Assembly: GCA_030621455.1 (NCBI GenBank)
Contig: JAUXHQ010000122.1
Span: 1 to 6,256, forward strand
Reading direction: 5' to 3'
DNA: 6,256 nt
From: Deltaproteobacteria bacterium
GTDB lineage: Bacteria > Desulfobacterota > UBA8473
Of the stretch, positions 1 through 6,137 are shown one piece after another. The translations under genes and the position numbers were made by a program. How positions within the stretch are numbered: the stretch's first letter is position 1; every line of letters begins with the position of its first letter. Under the pieces are notes generated by a model. The model searched no databases, had not been told where the DNA came from, and saw only the letters and a list, made by a program, of their open reading frames with translations.

Positions 1-61
1 AGAAGTAAGCAACCGGTAACTGGAATGCCGGGACGAAAAAAGGTTACACTTAAATCATTTA

Positions 62-739
62 CTATATCTTTAGATATTCTTTTAAAATCTGGTGGTTTTT
101 CTTTGTCATATCAATAAACCTGACTTCCATTCCAGGAGGAGAATCCGGCTTCTTTTCGCCCTTTTTTCTTGCCCACACCACTTCACACTTAATCTTAACA
201 GAATCCGGAAGGTCCGGCAGGTGCAGCTTGAGCAAGAAGTGTTCTCCCTGTTTACGTGGGTTTTCGGTCCTAATAAACATACCACCGCTGCTCAGATTCC
301 CTTTGTATGCATCCAGAAACGACCTTTTGTCTCTATACGTCACGGATAATGCCTCTAAGATACGGATCTCCCTTGGTGATGAGAACTCGGAGGCCCGGTC
401 TGTCATCTTTCTGAACCTATCCACCACGGCTGCAAGTATAGCCCTGAAGTCTGAGTAGAGCTTATTATACTCCTGATCAAGAAATGCTCGATCGATAACG
501 CCAACAGTAGTCTCACCGATAGCCCGAGCCGTGGCAGTCCGCTTGACATTTCCTAAGAAACCGAGTTCCCCAAATATCTCGCCTGTCTGAAGCAATTCGA
601 TTACAAACTTCTTTCCTTCAACGGTCTTAGAGATTTCCACTGTGCCTGACAGGACCACATAGACCCAGTCCCCAGTGCTTCCCTCCCTAATGATTACCTG
701 GCCATCCTGATAAACATCTTCAGACGCTATGTTAAACAT
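62..739 (-). CDS. Cyclic nucleotide-binding domain / PilZ domain fusion protein
   Basis: This is a 225-residue, probably cytoplasmic signalling protein without a signal peptide or membrane segment. Residues about 5-110 form a Crp/PKA-type cyclic nucleotide-binding fold. The phosphate-binding cassette is visible as FGELGFLG (56-63) followed by R67-T68, so the Glu and Arg that normally hold the ligand are present. No helix-turn-helix follows, so it should not be a DNA-binding regulator. Residues about 121-222 form a PilZ domain resembling TIGR02266: N148-x-S-x-x-G153, then GGMFIRT, LPD, EVVWAR and PPGMEVRFID. The upstream RxxxR motif used for c-di-GMP binding is degenerate: P122-R-E-I-R126 has only the second Arg at the expected spacing. 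The ATG at 739 has GGAGG at 747-751, seven bases away. It is transcribed alone, away from the window edge, with its own promoter. The domain calls are firm; the ligand and partner are unknown. Confidence 0.88.
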   Translation of the reverse strand: MFNIASEDVYQDGQVIIREGSTGDWVYVVLSGTVEISKTVEGKKFVIELLQTGEIFGELGFLGNVKRTATARAIGETTVGVIDRAFLDQEYNKLYSDFRAILAAVVDRFRKMTDRASEFSSPREIRILEALSVTYRDKRSFLDAYKGNLSSGGMFIRTENPRKQGEHFLLKLHLPDLPDSVKIKCEVVWARKKGEKKPDSPPGMEVRFIDMTKKNHQILKEYLKI

Positions 740-797
740 AGGAAAACCTCCGGCTGCTCGTTTCTTGCTGCCTGTAGTAGGAAATAACCTTGATTAG

Positions 798-818
798 ATC
801 CCTTAATGCCAAAGGGAT
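798..818. repeat. 7-bp inverted repeat in the leader of the cNMP-PilZ gene
   Basis: ATCCCTT (798-804) and AAGGGAT (812-818) are perfect complements around a 7-base loop. The element lies about 60 bases before the start codon at 739 and inside the predicted transcribed leader. No T run follows it on either strand, so it does not look like an intrinsic terminator. It could be an RNA hairpin affecting translation or stability, or a DNA operator. The repeat itself is seen directly; its function is not. Confidence 0.5.
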
Positions 819-899
819 GTACTTTCTCAAATAGCCGCGGTGTTAGCCGCCACTTAGCGCAATCCTGCTCAACTGCACAGGTCGAAAAAGTTATAAAGG

Positions 900-928
900 A
901 ATATAGTCCAAACAGGCTTTAAAGTCAA
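900..928 (-). promoter_or_regulatory. Predicted sigma70-type promoter for the cNMP-PilZ gene
   Basis: Read on the minus strand, TTGACT (923-928) is followed after exactly 17 bases by TATATT (900-905). Each box matches five of six consensus bases. Transcription would start near 893 and give a leader of about 150 nt before the ATG at 739. It lies in the 374-base gene-free stretch 740-1113. The rest of that stretch holds only the leader hairpin (798-818), a 12-base-spaced direct repeat TAGCCGC (832-838 and 844-850) and a terminator candidate near 1018-1045. Confidence 0.6.
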
Positions 929-1017
929 ATGGAATAAGACATTCAAACCCTTTGTTCCGGCTTACCCCCGCGTGAACTGTTTCGAGTCATTAGGTTAGGT
1001 CTTGTCGGTATATTTTG

Positions 1018-1045
1018 AAAAACTAAGGTGGAACCAACCAACCTT
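1018..1045 (-). terminator. Probable intrinsic terminator downstream of the chitosanase gene
   Basis: On the minus strand AAGGT-t-GG pairs with CCACCTT around a short TTGGTT loop. This gives seven base pairs with one bulged T, and AG plus five T residues (1018-1022) follow. It lies about 70 bases past the chitosanase stop codon and before the promoter of the next gene, which is where a terminator is expected. The stem is short and only moderately GC-rich, so this is a moderate call. Confidence 0.45.
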
Positions 1046-1113
1046 GTGCAGCAAGAGCCATGCCATGAAAGACCATCCATTTGTGCCGGCCATCTTATTC
1101 CGTCCGTTACTTC

Positions 1114-1977
1114 TCAGTCAGAGAAACAGGCTTTAACCCGTTCCATCCCTCCCAAGGCTTCAAATAGCCTTTCTGATGCAGCGTTGATGTCTGCCAGGGG
1201 TCTGGGGTTACCATTACCGGAATTAGGAAACACTATGTATATCACCCCATCACTCGTTCCGCCATACTTCGGATCAGAATTGATCCCCAATGCTTCAGCG
1301 AGGATAGTGGATCCTTCCCCAATTTGACCTGCAGGCCCCAAGTCTGCAAAAATGGCGTGGGAAAGCCTGCCATTTTTTCGATTCACTGCCACACAAAAGT
1401 CGCCCAGTCTGGCATCGCCATGTTCGCCTAAAGGTAGGACCACATAAGGGATCTCATTAGGGTTAACATACCTCCTCGGGTCTACCCTCGCTTTTGTCTT
1501 ATCGAAAAGAGCGGTGACGGAAACATAGTAACCCGGATTGGGGCCGTCGGTTCCTTGAATTATGGGGGTCGAATCCGGCCTCCCGTTATGTGTGGCGATC
1601 GCACGCCAATTTCCATGATGCCCTGCATTCGCTAGATGATCTCGTCCAATATCGTCCGGATGGTATGTATCGGGTGCACCGTCGGCATCAATCGCCATGC
1701 CGGCTTCAAAGAAAAAGGCTTTGTGACCTGACAACCGCCAAACCTTGGTGGTACCGATCTTGAACAACTCTTCTTTTTCACATGTCACATGCAGGTTTTG
1801 TTGTCCGGGATACAGTCCCCTTATCTCTTTAACTTCTCTACTGCAATACAGTTCTGTCCTGTAGTCAGTTCCACACTCTTCTTGCGCAGACTTCTCTCCG
1901 CCAAGCGTGTATCCTGGATAAAAACAACAACACAGCAAGAAGACTATCAGCGACACGTGGACTCTTTTTACAGGCAC
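1114..1977 (-). CDS. Secreted GH75-type (fungal-type) chitosanase
   Basis: This is predicted to be an exported endo-acting glycoside hydrolase of family 75, cleaving beta-1,4 links in chitosan. With the start chosen here it has 287 residues. Residues 1-26 form a signal peptide: basic PVKR, hydrophobic VSLIVFLLCCC, then a cleavage region near GYTLG-G. A Cys-containing segment (about 27-84; C35, C45, C66) precedes the GH75 core (about 85-258). The core shows AFFFEAGMAIDADG, NAGHHGNW, PGYYVSVTAL, RRYVNPNEIPYVVLP and HAIFADLGPAGQIGEGS. In the last, D212 and E221 are nine apart and match the catalytic Asp/Glu pair known for the family. The frame stays open to 2049, but the GTG at 1977 has GGAGGG seven bases upstream and puts the basic start of the signal peptide at the N terminus. 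An ATG at 1992 is the alternative. bamD is divergent. The family call is strong; the true substrate is inferred. Confidence 0.85.
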   Translation of the reverse strand: MPVKRVHVSLIVFLLCCCFYPGYTLGGEKSAQEECGTDYRTELYCSREVKEIRGLYPGQQNLHVTCEKEELFKIGTTKVWRLSGHKAFFFEAGMAIDADGAPDTYHPDDIGRDHLANAGHHGNWRAIATHNGRPDSTPIIQGTDGPNPGYYVSVTALFDKTKARVDPRRYVNPNEIPYVVLPLGEHGDARLGDFCVAVNRKNGRLSHAIFADLGPAGQIGEGSTILAEALGINSDPKYGGTSDGVIYIVFPNSGNGNPRPLADINAASERLFEALGGMERVKACFSD

Positions 1978-1984
1978 AGGGGTT

Positions 1985-1990
1985 CCCTCC
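1985..1990 (-). promoter_or_regulatory. Ribosome binding site that decides the chitosanase start
   Basis: GGAGGG on the minus strand sits seven bases before the GTG at 1975-1977. The same bases would lie inside the coding region if the ATG at 1992 or the longer frame from 2049 were used. Neither of those starts has a comparable site. Confidence 0.65.
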
Positions 1991-2044
1991 ATACAAAAAG
2001 AAGCTGGCTGGTCGAAATAACTACCAGATATGCAGTAGAAACCG

Positions 2045-2072
2045 ATCACAGGGTTTTATGTAAAGATATAAT
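2045..2072 (+). promoter_or_regulatory. Candidate promoter for bamD, distal
   Basis: A perfect TATAAT (2067-2072) is preceded, with a 16-base spacer, by ATCACA (2045-2050), which matches four of six bases of the -35 consensus. Transcription would start near 2079, about 113 bases before the bamD GTG. It competes with the proximal candidate at 2085-2114, and the sequence alone does not decide between them. Confidence 0.35.
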
Positions 2073-2084
2073 GGATGTTTTTCC

Positions 2085-2114
2085 TTGACTATTCACCTTA
2101 AGGTGGGTTTTACT
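2085..2114 (+). promoter_or_regulatory. Candidate promoter for bamD, proximal, with palindrome in the spacer
   Basis: TTGACT (2085-2090) is followed after 18 bases by TTTACT (2109-2114), a four-of-six -10 match. The spacer contains the perfect palindrome at 2094-2105, the position where a repressor or spacer-distorting activator would act. The -10 is weak, so this is tentative. Confidence 0.35.
2094..2105. repeat. Perfect 12-bp palindrome in the chitosanase/bamD divergent region
   Basis: CACCTTAAGGTG is its own reverse complement with no loop, which suits a dimeric DNA-binding protein better than an RNA hairpin. It is flanked by TTGACT on the plus strand (2085-2090) and TTGACT on the minus strand (2121-2126), so it could act on transcription in both directions. 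The palindrome is seen directly; the operator role is inferred. Confidence 0.5.
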
Positions 2115-2191
2115 GGATTTAGTCAAAAAAGAAATGATATATGAAAACATACATTCTTTTTAGCACATTTATATACTAACAGGAGATACTT

Positions 2192-2953
2192 GTGAAAAGA
2201 CCTGTCGGAAAATCCCCCGTTTTATTCATATCATTATCCTTATTTCTAATACTATCCATAACCAGCTGTGCAGGGACAGGAAAAAAGGTCGAGTCCGCCC
2301 TCACATTATTCAACAAGGCCTCAGCTTACTATGAGAAAGAGAAATACTGGAAAGCGCGGGAGACCTTTCAACAGGTCAGGGACAATTATCCATTAAGTAA
2401 ATACTCTACTATTTCCGAGCTGAGAATAGCTGACTCGTATTACAACGAGGGACAATACAGCGAGGCAGTACTCCATTACGAAGACTTCAAAAAACTTCAT
2501 CCCACGAATCCGGTTATCCCTCACGTAATATATCAGATCGGCATGGCATACTTTAGTCAGATCCTCTCAGTAGACAGAGACCAGACATTTACATATAAGG
2601 CTGCCAAAGAATTCAAATACCTCATTTCCACATATCCTTCCGGTACACAAGCGGTCTCCGCCCGGGAAAAACTGGATGCGTGCAAAGAAAAGCTGTCCCA
2701 ACACGAGTTTTATGTGGGCCATTTCTATTTTAGGACAAAAAAGTACCGGGTCGCTCTCAACAGGTTCAATGGTCTCTTAAGAGATTTCCCTAAATCAAGC
2801 GTGACCGACAAGATATATCTCTATATTGGTAAAATCCATCTGTCCTTGGGCGACAAAGAAAAGGCAGGGGATGCCCTTACCTACTTGTTACGGAACTACC
2901 CGGATAGCGAATACCGCAATGAAGCCCAGGACCTTCTCACACAGATCAAGTAG
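2192..2953 (+). CDS. bamD: Outer membrane protein assembly lipoprotein BamD
   Basis: BamD (ComL/YfiO family) is a periplasm-facing lipoprotein of the BAM complex that, with BamA, folds and inserts beta-barrel proteins into the outer membrane. The 253-residue product is close to the usual length of about 245. Residues 1-25 are a lipoprotein signal with hydrophobic LFISLSLFLILSI and lipobox I23-T-S-C26. Ala at +2 fits outer-membrane sorting. TPR-like repeats follow, with recurring tyrosine, NYP/TYP/DFP turns: YYEKEKYWKARETF (46-59), YYNEGQYSEAVLHYEDF (83-99), the BamD-typical LHPTNPVIPHVIYQIGMAYF (102-121), FKYLISTYPSG (141-151), then HEFYVGHFYFRTKKYRVALNRF (171-192). The start is GTG at 2192 with AGGAGA at 2181-2186; no other in-frame Met occurs before residue 118. 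It overlaps the end of alaS by eight bases, tail to tail. It is sure as a BamD-family lipoprotein. Confidence 0.92.
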   Translation: MKRPVGKSPVLFISLSLFLILSITSCAGTGKKVESALTLFNKASAYYEKEKYWKARETFQQVRDNYPLSKYSTISELRIADSYYNEGQYSEAVLHYEDFKKLHPTNPVIPHVIYQIGMAYFSQILSVDRDQTFTYKAAKEFKYLISTYPSGTQAVSAREKLDACKEKLSQHEFYVGHFYFRTKKYRVALNRFNGLLRDFPKSSVTDKIYLYIGKIHLSLGDKEKAGDALTYLLRNYPDSEYRNEAQDLLTQIK

Positions 2954-5597
2954 AAACGGTCTTTTGCACTATTTCATAAATGCTCTCCAAGGCCCTATCG
3001 AGATGTTCCAACCTGTTTCCTCCAGCCTGAGCCATATCCGGTCGTCCACCACCCCTTCCACCAACTATTTCAGATACATCTTTTATTATATGGCCCGCAT
3101 TAAGCGTGCGAGTAAGGTCCTTTGTAACCACAACAATCAGCAGGGCATTGCCGTCTTTCTCTCCCGCCAGTAGTATAACCCCCGATTTCAATCGATCTCT
3201 TAATTTATCGGCGAAATCCCTTAAACCCTTAGAGCTATCTATGTCTACCTTTGCAGACAATACCTTAATCCCTTCGATCTCCTTGACCTGGTTCAAGAGA
3301 TCCCCCGATTGCTTGCCCGTCAGTCTACCCTTTAAAGACTCCACCTCCTTTTCCAGATCCTTGTTGTGGCGGAGCAGCTTCTCTACTTTATCTACTATCT
3401 CTTCCTTCCTCGCCTTCAGGATTGATCCAACCTCTCTCAAATCATCCTCTTCACGATTAACATACCTCAGGGCCTCCTCACCTGTTAACGCCTCTATCCT
3501 CCTCACTCCGGCAGCAATACCGGATTCGCTGGTTATCTTAAAAAGGCCAATGTCCCCAGTGCGACTTGCATGGGTACCTCCGCAGAGTTCTTTACTATCT
3601 TCGGATATTTCTACAACCCTCACTTCGTCACTGTATTTTTCTCCGAAAAGGGCAGTAGCTCCTCTTTCCATGGCCTTCTTAATTGGCATTAGTCGGGTTT
3701 CAATCTCAACATTCTGTCTAATCTTCTCATTGACTAATTCCTCCACCTTCAAAAGCTCACGCCTGGTTATCTGTGAAAAATGGGTAAAGTCAAATCGAAG
3801 TCTATCAGGGGTAACAAGGGATCCCGACTGTTTTACATGGTCACCAAATACCTCTTTGAGGACAGAGTGTAGCAGGTGAGTCGCTGTATGGTTGAGGGCG
3901 AGTTTTTGTCGTCTGCCTTTGTCAATGTGGAGAGACACACTGTCTCCCTTCCTAATAGAACCTTTTTTGATTTTGCCCCTGTGAACGATCAGATCCGTCA
4001 CTGGTCTCAATGTATCTTCCACCTGGAAGAAAAAGAGATCATTCATAATGGAACCTGCATCTCCCACCTGTCCCCCTGATTCACCATAAAACGGTGTATT
4101 CCCCGTTACAAGTTCAACACTATCTCCCTCCTCAGCCAAGACCACATCTCTGCCGTCCTTAATGATGACCAATACAGAATCTGATATTTCAAAATCTTCG
4201 GCGCCATACCCGACAAAGAAGGACTTTACTTCATCCTTAGCCAGCTTCTTGTATATGTCAGATACCTCCTCTTCACCCGAACCTTTCCAGGACTCTCTCG
4301 CCCTCTGTCTCTGCTCATCCATGGCCTTTTGGAACCCTTGATCATCAATGGTGAACCCTTCGTCTCCTACTATTTCATGCGCCAAATCTACTGGAAATCC
4401 ATAGGTATCATAAAGCTTAAATAATAAATGACCCGGGATCTGTTTCTTCTCCCTTTCGCGTAACCTCTCCATCTCCTCCGTCAAGATTGTAAGACCATTA
4501 CTCAGTGTCTCGGAAAATCGTTCTTCTTCTTTGTAGACCAGTTGTGCTATGTAGTTCCTCGCATCTGCAAGCTCGGGATACGCCTCTTTCATCACATCTA
4601 CAACAACACCGGATATGTTATACAGAAAGGGTTTATCTATGCCCAGTATCTTCCCATGACGAGCCGCTCTCCTCATGATACGCCGAAGCACGTATCCTCT
4701 GCCTTCATTGGAGGGAAGTACGCCGTCTCCGATCAGGAAGGTTACTGCCCTGCTGTGATCCGCTATCACCCTTATGGATATGTCATCTCTCTCATCATCA
4801 CCGTACTTTTTCTCCGATATCTCATCTATGGAGTCTATTATTACCATGATCAGGTCCGTATCGTAGTTGCTCTTCACACCCTGGACAACAGCGGTTATCC
4901 TTTCCAAACCCATTCCCGTGTCAATACTTGGCTTAGGAAGAGGGACCAGTAATCCATCGCTTTTCCGCTCAAATTGTGTAAAAACCAGGTTCCATAACTC
5001 CAAGAACCGATCACAATCACACCCAACCTTGCAACCGGATCTCCCGCACCCAACTTCCTTTCCCTGATCTATCAATATCTCCGAACAGGGGCCACACGGT
5101 CCGGTATCTCCCATGGCCCAGAAATTATCCTTCTCCCCCATTCGAACGATCTTCTCCTCCGGTATCCCTACCCTATCCCTCCATAAATCGAATGCCTCAT
5201 CGTCTTCCCTGAACACGGTAATCCACATCTTTTCCACAGGCAGGCCTAGCTCCTTGATAAGAAACTCCCAACCCATGTCGATAGCCTCTTCCTTGAAATA
5301 GTCACCAAAGGAGAAGTTACCCAGCATTTCAAAGAAAGTGTGGTGCCGGGCGGTTATACCCACGTTTTCCAGGTCATTGTGCTTCCCCCCTGCGCGTACA
5401 CATTTTTGAGATGTGGCAGCACGTGTATATTCCCTCTTCTCCTCTCCTGAAAAAACCCCTTTGAACTGAACCATACCCGCGTTGGTAAAAAGCAAGGTCG
5501 GGTCTTGTTTAGGAATCAGAGAAGAACTACTAACAATAGTGTGTCCCTTCCTCTCGAAGTAGTTTAAAAATGTTTTCCTTATTTCACTACCAGTCAT
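2946..5597 (-). CDS. alaS: Alanyl-tRNA synthetase
   Basis: This cytoplasmic enzyme charges tRNA-Ala with alanine and clears mischarged Ser/Gly. It has 883 residues, full length for the family. The class II catalytic core is complete: DPTLLFTNAGM (about 32-42), ARHHTFFEMLGNFSFGDYFK (83-102) and GMGLERI (228-234). The editing domain has the metal-binding HTATH (570-574) and CGGTH (672-676). The C-Ala domain ends with GGRGGGRPDMAQAGG (846-860), and a charged coiled-coil-like stretch (about 725-765) precedes it. A Cys-rich insertion, C184-x4-C-x3-C-x-C195, lies after GPCGPCSE and may bind metal. The ATG at 5597 was chosen because family members begin close to the SEIR motif and GGAG lies seven bases upstream. 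An in-frame GTG at 5615 adds six residues. ssb lies 98 bases upstream on the same strand with no clear terminator between, so co-transcription is possible. I saw no T-box-like leader. Confidence 0.97.
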   Translation of the reverse strand: MTGSEIRKTFLNYFERKGHTIVSSSSLIPKQDPTLLFTNAGMVQFKGVFSGEEKREYTRAATSQKCVRAGGKHNDLENVGITARHHTFFEMLGNFSFGDYFKEEAIDMGWEFLIKELGLPVEKMWITVFREDDEAFDLWRDRVGIPEEKIVRMGEKDNFWAMGDTGPCGPCSEILIDQGKEVGCGRSGCKVGCDCDRFLELWNLVFTQFERKSDGLLVPLPKPSIDTGMGLERITAVVQGVKSNYDTDLIMVIIDSIDEISEKKYGDDERDDISIRVIADHSRAVTFLIGDGVLPSNEGRGYVLRRIMRRAARHGKILGIDKPFLYNISGVVVDVMKEAYPELADARNYIAQLVYKEEERFSETLSNGLTILTEEMERLREREKKQIPGHLLFKLYDTYGFPVDLAHEIVGDEGFTIDDQGFQKAMDEQRQRARESWKGSGEEEVSDIYKKLAKDEVKSFFVGYGAEDFEISDSVLVIIKDGRDVVLAEEGDSVELVTGNTPFYGESGGQVGDAGSIMNDLFFFQVEDTLRPVTDLIVHRGKIKKGSIRKGDSVSLHIDKGRRQKLALNHTATHLLHSVLKEVFGDHVKQSGSLVTPDRLRFDFTHFSQITRRELLKVEELVNEKIRQNVEIETRLMPIKKAMERGATALFGEKYSDEVRVVEISEDSKELCGGTHASRTGDIGLFKITSESGIAAGVRRIEALTGEEALRYVNREEDDLREVGSILKARKEEIVDKVEKLLRHNKDLEKEVESLKGRLTGKQSGDLLNQVKEIEGIKVLSAKVDIDSSKGLRDFADKLRDRLKSGVILLAGEKDGNALLIVVVTKDLTRTLNAGHIIKDVSEIVGGRGGGRPDMAQAGGNRLEHLDRALESIYEIVQKTVST

Positions 5598-5603
5598 TAC
5601 AAA

Positions 5604-5608
5604 TCTCC
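5604..5608 (-). promoter_or_regulatory. Ribosome binding site for the chosen alaS start
   Basis: GGAGA on the minus strand is six bases before the ATG at 5595-5597. A second Shine-Dalgarno, GGGAG at 5623-5627, is seven bases before the in-frame GTG at 5613-5615, so both starts are physically possible. Conservation favours the ATG. Confidence 0.5.
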
Positions 5609-5695
5609 ACAACACACATTAGCTCCCAGGTTGATGAGCCCACAAACCGCCAAAGCTAAAGTGTAGATCTCCGTCTATGCAAAAAACACTATATT

Positions 5696-6106
5696 TCAGA
5701 AAGGTATATCAGGGGCACTACCACCCTCTCCCGGTCCAGGAGGCCCCTCAAAATCCCTGTTCGTTCTGTCCTGACCAGACGAACTTCCCAGCATTTGCAT
5801 ATTGGAGGCAACAATTTCCGTTGTCCATCTTTTGTTACCATCCTTGTCTTCCCATGAACGGGTCTGTAACTCGCCTTCGATATAGACCTGTTTGCCCTTT
5901 GAGAGATATTCCCCACATATCTCTCCCAGTCTTCTCCACGCCACGATGCGGTGCCACTCTGTTTTCTCCTGCTTTTCTCCCTGTTGATTAGACCATCTCT
6001 TGGTAGTAGCCAGATTGAAGTTGGCCACGGCTGTTCCATCGCTCGTGTATCTTACCTCAGGGTCCGCCCCTAAATTACCGATAAGCATTACCTTATTTAC
6101 AGACAT
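5696..6106 (-). CDS. ssb: Single-stranded DNA-binding protein
   Basis: SSB coats single-stranded DNA as a homotetramer and recruits replication and repair enzymes. The 136-residue product is complete. The OB fold (about 1-107) opens with the typical [19 protein letters not shown] and holds the DNA-stacking aromatics of the family: W51 in TEWHRIVAW and W85 in [22 protein letters not shown] short Gly/Pro-rich linker (about 108-130) leads to the C-terminal partner-binding tip PDIPF. The linker and tail are short and carry few acidic residues compared with the Escherichia coli protein, but the terminal D-I-P-F is intact. The ATG at 6106 has a strong GGGGAGGA at 6111-6118. A frame of similar extent on the same strand (5689-6039) is a shadow. 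alaS follows after 98 bases. Confidence 0.96.
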   Translation of the reverse strand: MSVNKVMLIGNLGADPEVRYTSDGTAVANFNLATTKRWSNQQGEKQEKTEWHRIVAWRRLGEICGEYLSKGKQVYIEGELQTRSWEDKDGNKRWTTEIVASNMQMLGSSSGQDRTNRDFEGPPGPGEGGSAPDIPF

Positions 6107-6120
6107 TCTTTCCTCCCCGG

Positions 6121-6137
6121 TTCCGTCTAAAACGGAA
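6121..6137. repeat. Inverted repeat just upstream of the ssb ribosome binding site
   Basis: TTCCGT (6121-6126) and ACGGAA (6132-6137) are perfect complements around a 5-base loop. The element lies two bases upstream of the ssb Shine-Dalgarno and next to a TATATT (minus strand, 6139-6144) that could be a -10 box, although no good -35 pairs with it. If that -10 is used, transcription would start inside the repeat and it would be a DNA operator. If transcription starts further up, it could be an RNA hairpin near the ribosome binding site. The rest of 6107-6256 shows nothing else I can support. Confidence 0.4.

Noticed and set aside
1..61. A terminator after the cNMP-PilZ gene or the start of another gene
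   Set aside because: A T run (minus strand, about 36-41) is present but no stable stem precedes it, and no open frame of useful length begins here.
1028..1327. A 99-codon plus-strand frame opposite the end of the chitosanase gene
   Set aside because: Most of it is antisense to conserved GH75 codons, and the product shows no domain or signal peptide.
2855..2878. A possible alaS terminator (minus strand GGCA-N5-TGCC followed by TTTTCTTT) inside bamD
   Set aside because: The stem is only four perfect pairs (six with a bulge) and the bases are coding sequence of bamD, so chance is likely.
3106..3879. A 257-codon plus-strand open frame opposite alaS
   Set aside because: It lies wholly within the antisense strand of a strongly conserved gene, its product is Ser/Leu/Arg-rich low-complexity sequence without a recognisable domain, and it is a typical shadow frame.
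5598..5695. A promoter, T-box or terminator between ssb and alaS
   Set aside because: I found no well-spaced -35/-10 pair, no hairpin plus T run and no T-box-like sequence. The run of T after the ssb stop lacks a stem.
5689..6039. A 116-codon minus-strand frame overlapping ssb
   Set aside because: It is the ssb sequence read in another frame, with no start signal or recognisable domain. ssb explains the region.
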